Shown in pieces: positions 9,440 to 18,069 of a stretch of DNA of 36,160 bases. Made by a program: the position numbers and the translations under genes. The notes beneath the pieces were generated by a model. That model made no database searches. It was not told the origin of the DNA and saw only the letters and a program-made list of their open reading frames with translations. This DNA comes from Desulfobacterales bacterium (GTDB taxonomy: Bacteria; Desulfobacterota; Desulfobacteria; Desulfobacterales; JAOZSB01), in NCBI GenBank assembly GCA_029939895.1, contig JAOZSB010000009.1:1-36160 (forward strand). Direction: 5' to 3'. The first letter of the stretch is position 1, and the number at the start of each line of letters is the position of its first letter.

Positions 9440-11152
9440 TTACCTCCACTGTTTGATCAGTTTATCATATGAAATCGTAATCGGCTTTGGCCTTGGACGC
9501 TCTGCCTTTGGTGCTCCTGGCTGATTCAGCCAGTACTTCTTACCCTTTGGTTTTGAAAGTCTGGGAGAATATTTCACAAGCTTCATCCTTGCCATCAAGC
9601 CATCCTGGGTTTTTGCAATAGCATCCATTGCCTGCTGCGGGGTGTACTGTCCGCTTATAGCCCTGGAAATATTCGGCCACCATACCGCAGACAAGTCCGG
9701 GTAATGTGGAACATTCGGGCCGGAATCTGTCCATTTGTTTTCAGCAGGGAAACGATAAAAATCTATGATTCCGCCCATTTTATGTTTTATCGGGTCCAGC
9801 GACTTTGCAAATACCGTTGATTTACGGACTGGCGTGCCGCCTTCAAGAAATTTTCCAAGCGAGACTGTCTTGGAAACACAAAATTGCGCCCACAGCCATG
9901 CCATTGCCCTGCGCTGACCCTTTACGTTTTTAGGAATCGTCCAGCTTCCAGCATCCTGGTACCCGACCTTCATGCCCTCGTCCCAATACCTGCCGTGGGG
10001 TGTTGGTGCAACCCGCCACAATGGGCTGCCATCCTTGCCCACAACCGGACTGCCGGCCCTGTGAAAATCATCGTGCGACAGCCATGTAATATATTGAAAA
10101 ATTCTCTGGGCAATATCGCCCCTGGCAGCCTTTGGGCCGGCATCGACCCACCGCCAGCGTTTTGCTTCGGGTGGTGCATATTTGTTGAGCCAGTCAATAT
10201 ATTTTGTTAAAGCATACACAGCAGAGGGAGCGTTCATCGCACCGCCACGTTCAACAGAAGAACCTACAGGAACCTTGTTTTCTACACGAATACCCCATTC
10301 ATCAACGGGCAGACCATTGGGGAGACCTTTATCCCCAACACCTGCGATTGATAACCAGGCATCGGTGAACCTCCAGCCCAGCGAAGGCGATTTCCTGCCG
10401 TAATCCAGATGTCCGTAAACCTTTTTGCCGTCAATTGGAGTATTTGTAAAAAATTCTGCAATATCTTCATAGGCAGCCCAGTTTACCGGAACACCAAGTG
10501 TGTACCCATATTTTTTCTTGAATTTTTTCATGATGTCCGGCCTGGTAAACCAATCGTACCTGAACCAGTACAGGTTTGCAAACTGCTGGTCTGGAAGCTG
10601 CAACTGGTTGCCGTCATAGTCCTGTCCAAATTCCAGATTTAGAAAGTCACCAAGGTCAAGCCTTGGATTTGTATAGGCTTTTCCTGAATTTTTCATATAC
10701 TCAGAAAGATTTACAACACCCTGGCTGCGCAAATGCGTACCCACAAGGTCTGCATCATTAACATAAATATCATATATGTTCCTGCCGGTTTTCAATTGCT
10801 CCATGATGCGCTGTACAACGGAACCTTCGCCTATAATTTCATGCTCGACCTGTATGCCGGTAATTTCCTGAAACGCCTTGGCAAGCACCCTGCTTTCCCA
10901 GAAATGTGTTTTAATATCCTCTGCCGTTGAGCGAATCATCTTGCCCCTGAAGGGTTTTGAAACCTCGGCAAACCACGCAAGCTCCTTTGCCTGTTCTTCC
11001 TGAGAAACAGCAGAGGGCTGAAACTCTTTTACCCATTTTTGAACAACTGCATCGGTTGTTCCAAATGCTGTTTGAAATGGAAGTATAAAAAGAAGGGCCA
11101 AAACTGAAACTAAAAGGAAATTTGCAAAGCAGGTCATTTTACTGGTTTTCAT
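9440..11152 (-). CDS. Periplasmic solute-binding protein, GlpV-like (family 1)
   Basis: This 570-aa extracellular solute-binding protein belongs to the large family typified by the glycerol-transport binding protein GlpV of rhizobia. Family-typical stretches include QLPDQQFANLYWFRYDWF, KYGYTLGVPVNWAAYEDIA, LGWRFTDAWLSIAG and GLPVDEWGIRVE. A Sec signal peptide (about 1-31, ending FQTAFG) directs it to the periplasm. The start is supported by a GGGGGAG ribosome site just upstream. No permease or ATPase gene of the matching transporter is in the window. Instead it lies upstream of sensor kinases on the same strand. It may serve a transporter encoded elsewhere or present ligand to a sensor kinase. 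The ligand (glycerol, another polyol or a sugar) is a family-based guess. Confidence 0.88.
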   Translation of the reverse strand: MKTSKMTCFANFLLVSVLALLFILPFQTAFGTTDAVVQKWVKEFQPSAVSQEEQAKELAWFAEVSKPFRGKMIRSTAEDIKTHFWESRVLAKAFQEITGIQVEHEIIGEGSVVQRIMEQLKTGRNIYDIYVNDADLVGTHLRSQGVVNLSEYMKNSGKAYTNPRLDLGDFLNLEFGQDYDGNQLQLPDQQFANLYWFRYDWFTRPDIMKKFKKKYGYTLGVPVNWAAYEDIAEFFTNTPIDGKKVYGHLDYGRKSPSLGWRFTDAWLSIAGVGDKGLPNGLPVDEWGIRVENKVPVGSSVERGGAMNAPSAVYALTKYIDWLNKYAPPEAKRWRWVDAGPKAARGDIAQRIFQYITWLSHDDFHRAGSPVVGKDGSPLWRVAPTPHGRYWDEGMKVGYQDAGSWTIPKNVKGQRRAMAWLWAQFCVSKTVSLGKFLEGGTPVRKSTVFAKSLDPIKHKMGGIIDFYRFPAENKWTDSGPNVPHYPDLSAVWWPNISRAISGQYTPQQAMDAIAKTQDGLMARMKLVKYSPRLSKPKGKKYWLNQPGAPKAERPRPKPITISYDKLIKQWR

Positions 11153-11665
11153 CGCTCCCCCCGGACACCTTTATTAAAACAGCTATTAACTTTCACATAT
11201 CAAATACTTACAACCCAGTTCCATTGGCAACATTTTATTAATATAGGCAAACACATTTGAACAATAGTATTGTTCAAAGAAAATGTGTTTTTTTTCAGAT
11301 AAAAATCTCTCTTTAGTCTTTTCTTTGAATTAACAAGGTAGCACAAACACGAATGAGTCTCAACCAAATTATTCACATTTAACTATGATTATTCCCTTTT
11401 TTCACAGGCATCCTGCCGGATGAATAGTGTATTCAGGGAACAGTTTTTAGGGGCACAAGGGATAGCGGTACAAAATATACAGGACACAGTATATGCCTTT
11501 TCCAAAATCAGGGCATTAATAATGAGAAGCTGTAAATATGCAAAAAAGAGTAATAATGACTGAAGTATTGGTGAGGTGCCGTGAAAAATGCAGGGTATTA
11601 ACGCGATTAAGCAGAAGTCATATATTGGGATCTATGGCAACTAAAAAAAACCACCATCGTGCTTA
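11153..11665. other. Intergenic region between cobB and the solute-binding-protein gene
   Basis: There is no credible gene. Directly after the cobB stop, read on the minus strand, there is a short CAC/GTG stem and an eight-T run (11643-11650 as A on the plus strand), a weak terminator at best. A small hairpin CATCC-TGCC-GGATG lies at about 11411-11424. The striking element is the long dyad at 11249-11290, listed separately. The solute-binding-protein promoter must lie here, but I could not identify convincing -35/-10 boxes. Confidence 0.5.
11249..11295. promoter_or_regulatory. Long two-part inverted repeat followed by T8
   Basis: The inner dyad TTGAACAATA-G-TATTGTTCAA (11257-11277) is perfect over 10 bp. 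It is enclosed by a second pairing, AAACACAT (11249-11256) with ATGTGTTT (11283-11290), and eight T residues follow on the plus strand (11288-11295). Read on the plus strand it has the form of an intrinsic terminator, yet no plus-strand gene precedes it. Read on the minus strand it lies about 100 bp upstream of the solute-binding-protein start, where an operator or leader structure would sit. Confidence 0.6.
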
Positions 11666-13072
11666 TTACCCTTTCTGGGCATACTCCACAGCCCTTTTAA
11701 CAAAAGATGCTGCCCAGGTGGTTGAGCCAAGTGCGTGGAGGTGAGTATATGATGCAAATACGTTATTAACCAGGATGCCGTCCCGTTTGTTCATAAAGCC
11801 AGTTCCACGGTCCATGCGAAACACAAGCATGTCAGAGGTTCCTTTCCATTCAAGAACGCTTGAATAATGGAACTCGTGGCCCCTTAGTTCTTCGTTCACG
11901 GCAAAATAAGGATTTTCCTTTTCAGCAGTCACCACGGTATAGCCATGCCCCTGCGGCTTTTCTGAAAACCCATAAACCGCCGGTATCACGCCCGCCATTG
12001 GATAGTGAACGCCATCAAGAACAAGCTCTTCACCCAGGTACATCAGACCGCCGCATTCTGCGTAAATCGGCAGGCCCTTTTGGGCAAGCGACTTGATTTG
12101 GGAATTGTATGTTTCATTGCGGGCAATCTGTGCAGCATGTGTCTCTGGAAAACCTCCGCCAATGTACAGGGCATCAACATCCGGCACATTCTCATCTGAA
12201 AACGGGCTTGTGAAAACCAACTCTGCACCGTTTTCTTCCAGAGCAGCAAGATTTTCCGGGTAATAAAACTGAAAGCAGGAATCCCGCATAACTCCTATGC
12301 GAACCCGTTGTGCTGGGCCCTCATGTGTCTGGTCATCGGATACTGTTGCAGGCGTATCATGCAGACAGGCTTCATCAAGCTCTCCTGTGTCCTGTGAAAA
12401 CTCGTACAGAGCATCAAGATCAAGGTATTTCGAAGCAATATCAGCAGCCCGGTCAAGGGATTCCTTTGCCCAGAAATGCTCCACAGTAGGAACCAGCCCC
12501 ATGTGCCTTTCCGGGAATGCAGACTCCTTCATCCGTGGAATTGCTCCGATAACCGGTATATTGGTATGCTTCTCGATCCCCTCACGAATTACGCTCTGGT
12601 GGCGTTTTCCTGCTATACGGTTAAGGATCACGCCCTTTATGTTCACGTCCTTATCAAAATCAGCACACCCGGCAACAAGGGCAGCCACCGTAAGGGTGCA
12701 TTTTGTGCAGTCGATTATCAGTATTACAGGAAGTTTCAGCAGTTTTGCCAGCTCTGCCGTGCTGGTGGTTCCAACGGAATCCATGCCGTCGAACAGGCCA
12801 CGGTTGCCTTCTACTATTGATATGTGGGAGTTTTCAGAGTGGCTTGCAAAAGAGCGCAGAATTGTGTGTGGCTCCATGAGAAAGGGGTCAAGGTTGCTGC
12901 ATGGCCGACCAGCAGCAAGCGCCAGCCAGCCAGCATCAATATAGTCTGGCCCTTTTTTAAAGGGGGCAACAAATTTGCCAGAATTTTTTAAGGCAGCGGT
13001 TACTCCGACAGAAATCATGGTTTTCCCAGAGCCGCCCCTGAGGGCAGCTATGATCAGGCCGGAACGCCGCAT
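11666..13072 (-). CDS. cobB: CobB/CbiA-type amidase (DsrN-like siroheme amidase)
   Basis: This ATP- and glutamine-dependent amidase is homologous to cobyrinic acid a,c-diamide synthase. The N-terminal DTB-synthetase-like domain carries the P-loop GGSGKT (13-18). The C-terminal class I glutamine amidotransferase domain carries the nucleophile in YAECGGLMYL (C340) and the His motif RGHEFHYSS. At 468 aa it has the normal family length. It is the last gene of the dsr cluster, 7 nt after dsrD. In sulfur metabolism the equivalent gene is dsrN, whose product is thought to amidate siroheme to the siroamide bound by DsrAB, and I favour that role over vitamin B12 synthesis because of location. Some B12-related activity cannot be excluded from sequence. 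Confidence 0.95.
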   Translation of the reverse strand: MRRSGLIIAALRGGSGKTMISVGVTAALKNSGKFVAPFKKGPDYIDAGWLALAAGRPCSNLDPFLMEPHTILRSFASHSENSHISIVEGNRGLFDGMDSVGTTSTAELAKLLKLPVILIIDCTKCTLTVAALVAGCADFDKDVNIKGVILNRIAGKRHQSVIREGIEKHTNIPVIGAIPRMKESAFPERHMGLVPTVEHFWAKESLDRAADIASKYLDLDALYEFSQDTGELDEACLHDTPATVSDDQTHEGPAQRVRIGVMRDSCFQFYYPENLAALEENGAELVFTSPFSDENVPDVDALYIGGGFPETHAAQIARNETYNSQIKSLAQKGLPIYAECGGLMYLGEELVLDGVHYPMAGVIPAVYGFSEKPQGHGYTVVTAEKENPYFAVNEELRGHEFHYSSVLEWKGTSDMLVFRMDRGTGFMNKRDGILVNNVFASYTHLHALGSTTWAASFVKRAVEYAQKG

Positions 13073-13079
13073 TTAATGC

Positions 13080-13316
13080 TTATTCGCCTTCTGCGCCAGC
13101 CTGTTTGCCAGCACCTTTGAGTCCGTACATCGAGGTACTTCCACTTGACCAGTATTCCAATACGCCTTCTTCAACCATTTTAGTGACAAGCTTTTTAGCC
13201 AGTCTTGGTTTCATGTCGAGAATCTTGGCAAGATCGTTGAAGTAAAACTTGGTCTTTGTTTTGGCTTTTTTCTCAAGTTTTTCAACTATCATTTTTTTTG
13301 CTTCATCGAATTCCAT
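13080..13316 (-). CDS. dsrD: DsrD, small winged-helix activator of sulfite reductase
   Basis: This 78-aa cytoplasmic protein lies directly downstream of dsrB, its usual place in sulfate reducers. The sequence is lysine-rich and helical (EKLEKKAKTKTKFYFNDLA, then MKPRLAKKLVTKMVEEGVL), consistent with the known winged-helix fold, and ends in a short Gly/Ala-rich tail. DsrD has been described as an allosteric activator of DsrAB rather than a DNA-binding regulator, and it serves as a marker of reductive-type sulfur metabolism. AAGGA lies 9 nt before the ATG. A 143-bp gap with a hairpin separates it from dsrB, which could uncouple its expression from the reductase subunits. Identification is by size, composition and context, and is strong. 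Confidence 0.96.
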   Translation of the reverse strand: MEFDEAKKMIVEKLEKKAKTKTKFYFNDLAKILDMKPRLAKKLVTKMVEEGVLEYWSSGSTSMYGLKGAGKQAGAEGE

Positions 13317-13413
13317 AATAATATTCCTTCATCTTAAGAGCTTTTTGCTTATTTCATAACCAGGCCTTCGGAATAAATTAAGCAATCGGCTTCGGCAAAA
13401 CTTTTTAGTTTAT

Positions 13414-13445
13414 TGAGAGGGAAACATTGATCCGCCTCCCTCTCA
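13414..13445 (-). promoter_or_regulatory. Hairpin between dsrB and dsrD
   Basis: A perfect 9-bp inverted repeat, TGAGAGGGA (13414-13422) and TCCCTCTCA (13437-13445), encloses a 14-nt loop. It begins 15 nt after the dsrB stop in the direction of transcription and is not followed by a strong U run. It is therefore more likely an mRNA-stabilising or processing element, or partial attenuator, than a full terminator. This could set the DsrAB to DsrD/CobB ratio. Confidence 0.6.
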
Positions 13446-13459
13446 GGGTCTTAAATATC

Positions 13460-14605
13460 TTAGAACTTAAACTGGGTCGTTTGACGCCAGGTGTAGTATG
13501 CAGGATCACGGAAGTCATCAATAAGATGATGGGTAAATTCGAGTTCGCATTTGTCGAAGAACCTTTCCCATCCGATTCTCTCGGCCCATTCGCCAACACG
13601 CTCGTACTTATTGGCGTCTGCGGAATATGCCTCAACTATCTTGGAGATAGCTGCTGTTGTTGATGGCCAGCGTGGAGCTTCATTAGGAATAAACGCAACA
13701 ACAACCTTGGAGAACTTAGGTGCGCTGATTCTATTTGAAACCTTTCCACCTACCATAAGTACAATACCGTCACCCTCAGTATCTGCCAGAGGCATTGAGG
13801 GACACATTGTGTAGCAATTACCACAGAACATACATCTTTCGTTCTTGATGGCGATTGAGTTGAGGGTCTTGCCTTCAAATTCCACCTTGGTTGGCTTCAA
13901 AGCTGCTGTTGGGCAGGCAGAGATAGCAAGAGGAATTTCACACATTTTGTCAAGGTACTCATGATCCATCATCGGTGGCTTACGGTGATAGCCAAGGATA
14001 GCGATGTCGGAGCAATGTACAGCACCGCACATATTGAGACAGCAAGCCAGGGAAACCCTGCACTGTGCTGGAAGTCTCATTTGTTTAAAATCGTCAAACA
14101 GTACATCCATGGCAGCCTTTACCGGGCCTGATGCGTCTGTTGCCGGGGTATGACAGTGAATCCAACCCTGGGTATGAACGATGTTTGTGATTCCTGCGCC
14201 GGTTCCGCCAACTGGAAACTTGAAGCTTCCGCCAGCAAACTTGCGTGATTCAAGGTCTTCGATCAGCGGTCTGACTTTGTCTTCGCTGTCTACCATGAAC
14301 TCTATGTTATTTCTTGAGGTAAACCTGAGAAAGCCGTCACAATGTTTGTCTGCGATCTCAGAGATTTCACGAATATGGGTTACCGTCATAAGACGTGCGC
14401 CGCCAACTCTTACCGTATATACCTTGTCTCCGGTCTCAGATACATGAACAAGAACGCCAGGCTGAAGGATTTCATGATACAGCCACTGGCCTTTGTTCTT
14501 TTTGATGACTGGAGGATAAAATTCCTCGAAATGTTTGGGGCCGATGTCTGTAATTCTGTCTTCCATCGGCTTGTCTGGATTATATCCTGAAGATACGAAT
14601 GCCAT
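13460..14605 (-). CDS. dsrB: Dissimilatory sulfite reductase subunit beta
   Basis: This is the beta subunit of the DsrAB siroheme sulfite reductase, which reduces sulfite with electrons from the DsrMK/DsrC pathway, the last step of sulfate respiration in the cytoplasm. It has the normal length (381 aa). The siroheme-coupled [4Fe-4S] ligands are C151, C188, C189 and C193 (region [10 protein letters not shown]), the same numbering as in the Desulfovibrio enzyme. The inserted ferredoxin domain shows CPTAAL (C231) and CMFCGNC (C258, C261, C264). The start has GGGAGG upstream and lies 13 nt after the dsrA stop, so the two are co-translated. No key residue is missing. DsrC and the DsrMKJOP complex are not in this window, as is common in sulfate reducers. 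Confidence 0.99.
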   Translation of the reverse strand: MAFVSSGYNPDKPMEDRITDIGPKHFEEFYPPVIKKNKGQWLYHEILQPGVLVHVSETGDKVYTVRVGGARLMTVTHIREISEIADKHCDGFLRFTSRNNIEFMVDSEDKVRPLIEDLESRKFAGGSFKFPVGGTGAGITNIVHTQGWIHCHTPATDASGPVKAAMDVLFDDFKQMRLPAQCRVSLACCLNMCGAVHCSDIAILGYHRKPPMMDHEYLDKMCEIPLAISACPTAALKPTKVEFEGKTLNSIAIKNERCMFCGNCYTMCPSMPLADTEGDGIVLMVGGKVSNRISAPKFSKVVVAFIPNEAPRWPSTTAAISKIVEAYSADANKYERVGEWAERIGWERFFDKCELEFTHHLIDDFRDPAYYTWRQTTQFKF

Positions 14606-14618
14606 TATTGATCCTCCC

Positions 14619-15932
14619 TTATCTCAGATGGTGTTTTCTGAATTCGTTTACATCACGGTCCCAACCGCCTTCAACCTCATCTTCATTCCAGAAGATGTAT
14701 GGATTGTGTCTCGGTTCCTGGACATGCTGAATAACAGGCTCGATGTTACAAGCCTTGAGCATTTTCTGGAAGCCCTGACGTTTGATCAATTCGCCCAAAC
14801 GTTCGCGGTTCTTGGCTTCTTCCATCCACCAATCCCAGATTGCTTCAATAACTTCTTTGATCTCGTCGTAAGGCTCTTCAACTTTAACAAAAGGCACGAG
14901 GAGGGAACCCATCTGGGCACCATCAAGGATAGGAGCTTTGGCGCCAACCAGGATAGAACATCCTCTGTCAAGGCCAATTCTCAATGCACGTGGCATTGCA
15001 TTGATACAATGCATGCAGCGGGTACATTCTCTGTTATTGATTTCGAGCTTGCCGCCTTCATAACGCATACAACCAGTCGGACAAAGGTCGATTATTTCTT
15101 CTTGGATGTCAAATGCACCCCAGTCGCGGGAAGCATGAGCGCCACCATTAGGTACAAGCTCTCCGCCTACATAACCGGCGACAGCTTCCTGGTCGACTCT
15201 GATGTCATCGCGCCAGGTTCCAATGAAGGACATGTCAGAACGTGCGATTGATGCAACACAACCATTGGGGCATCCATCAAATTTAAACTTGAATTTATAT
15301 GGGAAAGCAGGACGGTGAAGCTCATCCTGGTATTCCATTGTAAGGGTATGGCACAGATTCTGTGTGTCGTAGCATGCGTATTCGCAGCGTGATGAGCCAA
15401 TACAGTCAGAAGGGGTTCTCAGGTTTGAGCCTGATCCACCAAGATCCTGTCCCATGTTATGAGTCAACTCATAGAAGATTTCTTCGAGCTGAGGAGTCTG
15501 TGTACCAATCAGAACAACATCACCTGTTGAGCCGTGCATATTTGTGAGTCCACTTCCGCGGAAGTCCCACAGGTCACAAAGCTGATTCAGGAATTTTGTG
15601 TTGTAATATTTACCAGCCGGCTGGCTGATACGGATTGTATGAAAATGTGCGACTCCGGGGAACATCTCTGGCTGGTCACAATAACGGCCAATAACGCCGC
15701 CGCCATAACCGAATACACCAACGATTCCGCCGTGCTTCCAATGGGTTCTGCCGTGTTTGAAGGACAGCTCTAAAACTCCGAGAAGGTCGTCACAGACATC
15801 GACTGGAATCTGATACTCAACGCCTTTCTCGTTTTTGGCCCTTACTTCGGCTTCTTGCTTTATGTCGGACACAAAGCTCGGCCACGGGCCACTCTCAAGC
15901 TGGTCCAACAAGGGAGTTGCATGTTTTGCCAT
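14619..15932 (-). CDS. dsrA: Dissimilatory sulfite reductase subunit alpha
   Basis: This is the alpha subunit of DsrAB (437 aa, full length). The siroheme/[4Fe-4S] ligands are C177 and C183 ([13 protein letters not shown]) with C221 and C225 (DGCPNGC). The ferredoxin domain has C284 (DLCPTGC) and CTRCMHC (C303, C306, C309). The sequence is of the reductive bacterial type, close to Desulfobacterales proteins by my reading. GGAGGTAATACA directly precedes the ATG, a near-ideal ribosome site fitting a very highly expressed enzyme. It is the first gene of dsrA-dsrB-dsrD-cobB. A sigma70-like promoter lies about 250 bp upstream (16184-16213). Substrate and pathway follow from the family. The taxonomic placement is impression rather than a computed tree. 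Confidence 0.99.
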   Translation of the reverse strand: MAKHATPLLDQLESGPWPSFVSDIKQEAEVRAKNEKGVEYQIPVDVCDDLLGVLELSFKHGRTHWKHGGIVGVFGYGGGVIGRYCDQPEMFPGVAHFHTIRISQPAGKYYNTKFLNQLCDLWDFRGSGLTNMHGSTGDVVLIGTQTPQLEEIFYELTHNMGQDLGGSGSNLRTPSDCIGSSRCEYACYDTQNLCHTLTMEYQDELHRPAFPYKFKFKFDGCPNGCVASIARSDMSFIGTWRDDIRVDQEAVAGYVGGELVPNGGAHASRDWGAFDIQEEIIDLCPTGCMRYEGGKLEINNRECTRCMHCINAMPRALRIGLDRGCSILVGAKAPILDGAQMGSLLVPFVKVEEPYDEIKEVIEAIWDWWMEEAKNRERLGELIKRQGFQKMLKACNIEPVIQHVQEPRHNPYIFWNEDEVEGGWDRDVNEFRKHHLR

Positions 15933-16183
15933 TGTATTACCTCCAATTGAAATTAAAAAAAAATTAACCTTCTTTTATTTACATATTACAAAAAATCTTT
16001 TTTGATAAAGTGATCTAAAGCTCCAGCCACCTCCTCTCAAACATCATTTGTATTCTTTTCTTTAATATTCTTAATCGCTGTAGCTAATAATTGTCATTAA
16101 AAACGCGATTTTTATACGTATATGCTTGATTTGCAAAAAAACAAATACCTGGCTCTCGCACTTTGCAAACATTCAAAGAAGCG
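15933..16183 (-). promoter_or_regulatory. dsrA leader region
   Basis: If transcription starts about 7 nt after the -10 box, the dsrA mRNA has an untranslated leader of about 245 nt. It is AT-rich. It contains two copies of the 8-bp palindrome TTTGCAAA (16130-16137 and 16162-16169, 32 bp apart) and a near-perfect Shine-Dalgarno-like sequence GAGAGGAGGTGG (16027-16038) with no sensible start codon after it. No known riboswitch pattern was recognised. Confidence 0.4.
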
Positions 16184-16213
16184 ACTATATTATTATTTGG
16201 ATTTATTTGTCAA
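16184..16213 (-). promoter_or_regulatory. Sigma70-like promoter of the dsr operon
   Basis: On the minus strand TTGACA (16208-16213) is followed after an 18-bp spacer by TATAGT (16184-16189), a full -35 match and five of six at -10. It lies between the 373-aa gene and dsrA, in the right orientation. It is the best housekeeping-type promoter I could find in the window. Confidence 0.65.
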
Positions 16214-16218
16214 TACTT

Positions 16219-16246
16219 AATCAAGCCAAAGCGACCCGCCTTGATT
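16219..16246. promoter_or_regulatory. Dyad directly upstream of the dsr promoter
   Basis: An inverted repeat AATCAAG/CTTGATT (7 bp arms, 16219-16225 and 16240-16246, centres 21 bp apart) ends 5 bp before the -35 box. Its position and two-turn spacing suit a dimeric activator site. It could instead be the hairpin of a terminator for the upstream gene, but no T run follows it. Confidence 0.45.
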
Positions 16247-16288
16247 CTGGCTGTCCAATTTTTCGGTAAATCCTTTAAATACACTGCC

Positions 16289-17410
16289 CTATAAAAATGG
16301 CTCAAGACCTTTATATAGAATTATTTTATGATTTTCAGCATCTTTCATAAAAACATCAATCCATGAAAGGGCAGGGTCATAGGAACCCAAAACCGATTCT
16401 GCGTATTGGTTGAACCTGTTTTTTCCAATTCCTGAAACAAAATGGGAAAAAGCTGTAATAAGATCGTCAGGCATGCCCTCCCTAAAAGCCCTGAAAAATC
16501 CTGCAAGGGTTGCATTTATTGATTCACTGGCTGCCAGAACATAATCCCCGGTGCCGTCAAGCCTGTCTGTCCGATTCTTTATAGAAAGATCCATCAAAAA
16601 TAAAAGCAGCCCCTCCAACACCTCAACAGGCGAGCTGATCCCCGCCTCCAGCATGGGAGAATATTCCCTGACGGTTATCAGCCTGATATCCGGGCCATCA
16701 TCCTCAAATTTTGCAATAAAATCACCGGCTGCGTGGCTCCATCGGCTGACACGCTCCGAGGTCTCAAAATCGTACAGGCTGGTGAGAATGCTGGCTGTTA
16801 ATTCATGAATTTTTAAAACATCCTCTGTCCCGGCCAGAAAATCCTCGCCATCCTCTTTCCAGACAATAACCCTGCTGCCATCGCCTGTGTAATGAAACTC
16901 GGAAAATCCCTCAAACCAGTTGCACAAAAAAATCGGGATCGTACTGCCGGAGCAATCAACTCCATCACCAGCCGCTACAACTTTCGGGGTGTATGGTGAA
17001 TCGTATTTTGCCTCAATTGTCAGGAGTGCGGTAACTTCCTTCTCGATCATCTCTTGCCCGGCACTGGAAAATGCAGGGTTTGCAGCAAATAAAAAATGCT
17101 CGTCACTATAAAAAACATCAATTTTTGCGGGGTGATAAAGCCTGCCGTGTTTTTTTGCGGTAATGTCGATTCCTGATATATTGCCGTCCCTGCTGGAAAT
17201 TTGCTTTACAGCACCCCTGAGGTGGCGGCAATCGTCAATCAGGCAGAAGGATTTTAAGGCGGAGAAGTAATCGCCAAAGGTGTGGGTTGAGGCTTCGTTA
17301 TTCCCGGATTTAGCACCCTGCCCGTAATCGGGCAGGAGTCTGCCTTCCCAGTCTGGAGTGCCGGGCGTTTGAGAATCGTATATATAAAGGCGTGTTTTCG
17401 GTTCCTGCAA
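16289..17410 (-). CDS. Uncharacterised 373-aa protein upstream of dsrA
   Basis: I do not recognise this protein. It has no signal peptide and no clear membrane segment, so it is probably cytoplasmic. The middle part (TALLTIEAKYDSPYTPKVV then IPIFLCNWFEGFSEFHY) faintly recalls the N-lobe and hinge of protein-kinase-like folds, but I see no catalytic HRD or DFG equivalent. The start is TTG at 17408-17410, directly abutting the TAA stop of the TPR gene (TAATTG), with GGAGA about 12 nt upstream, so it is likely translationally coupled to that gene. It lies upstream of the dsr operon on the same strand, separated by the dsr promoter. Function unknown. A link to sulfite reduction is only positional. 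Confidence 0.75.
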   Translation of the reverse strand: MQEPKTRLYIYDSQTPGTPDWEGRLLPDYGQGAKSGNNEASTHTFGDYFSALKSFCLIDDCRHLRGAVKQISSRDGNISGIDITAKKHGRLYHPAKIDVFYSDEHFLFAANPAFSSAGQEMIEKEVTALLTIEAKYDSPYTPKVVAAGDGVDCSGSTIPIFLCNWFEGFSEFHYTGDGSRVIVWKEDGEDFLAGTEDVLKIHELTASILTSLYDFETSERVSRWSHAAGDFIAKFEDDGPDIRLITVREYSPMLEAGISSPVEVLEGLLLFLMDLSIKNRTDRLDGTGDYVLAASESINATLAGFFRAFREGMPDDLITAFSHFVSGIGKNRFNQYAESVLGSYDPALSWIDVFMKDAENHKIILYKGLEPFL

Positions 17411-18040
17411 TTAGTTCATTTTCTCCAGGTCTGCCAGAAGCTCAGGCGCAGTTGCATAGCCCATTTCAGTGGCTTTTGCAAAATGTGTTGTTGCAAGCTC
17501 CTTGTCGCCCTTTTCCATATATGAAATTGCAAGGTTGTTGTGGGCAATTGCAAATCCAGGATCAATTTCAAGCGCTCTGAAATTAAGCTCAATGGACTTG
17601 TCCAGATCATTCTGCATCAAATAAGCATTGGCAAGTGTCGAAACTGCCTGGATAAACTTTGGATTGTACGATATGGCCTTTTCCAGCGCATGGATTGCAT
17701 CATCCACTCTGCCCAGTTGCAAATTCACAAAACCAATATTGCCCCAGCCCTCTGAAAAACCGGCACGGACGTTTATTGCCCTTTTATTAAAGGACAGACA
17801 TCCCTCAAGATCACCCCTTTGAAGAGCAATACCGCCAAGCAGAACATATGCCTCTGCCAGTGTCGGACTGCAATCAATCGCTTCAAGAAGCTCCTTTTCC
17901 GCCTCTTCATAATTCTTCTGCCCCAAAAGCCCAACAGCAAGATTGTAATGGGAAGTCCCGCACTCCGGATTGGATGCAATCGCAGCCCTCTGTACTGCTA
18001 TATATTCTTCTACATTTGGTGGTATCATGGTTTGTTCCAT
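17411..18040 (-). CDS. TPR-repeat protein
   Basis: This 209-aa cytoplasmic protein consists almost entirely of tetratricopeptide repeats. About five are visible between residues 20 and 195 (for example SHYNLAVGLLGQKNYEEAEK, EGWGNIGFVNLQLGRVDDAI, AHNNLAISYMEKGDKELATT), followed by a conserved-looking tail GYATAPELLADLEK. TPR arrays mediate protein-protein contacts, so it is probably a scaffold or assembly factor. The ATG has AGGAG 7 nt upstream. It forms a two-gene unit with the abutting 373-aa gene. A perfect hairpin lies in its leader. Partner proteins cannot be deduced from sequence. Confidence 0.88.
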   Translation of the reverse strand: MEQTMIPPNVEEYIAVQRAAIASNPECGTSHYNLAVGLLGQKNYEEAEKELLEAIDCSPTLAEAYVLLGGIALQRGDLEGCLSFNKRAINVRAGFSEGWGNIGFVNLQLGRVDDAIHALEKAISYNPKFIQAVSTLANAYLMQNDLDKSIELNFRALEIDPGFAIAHNNLAISYMEKGDKELATTHFAKATEMGYATAPELLADLEKMN

Positions 18041-18069
18041 TTTTATTCTCCTGAAAACTTAGATGTTTT

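Noticed and set aside
11538-11744. Plus-strand 68-aa open frame
   Set aside because: It overlaps the 3' end of cobB antisense, has no recognisable motif and no ribosome site.
16003-16047. Leader peptide after the consensus Shine-Dalgarno-like sequence in the dsrA leader
   Set aside because: The only nearby start (GTG) overlaps the Shine-Dalgarno sequence itself and would give a 14-codon frame with no notable composition.
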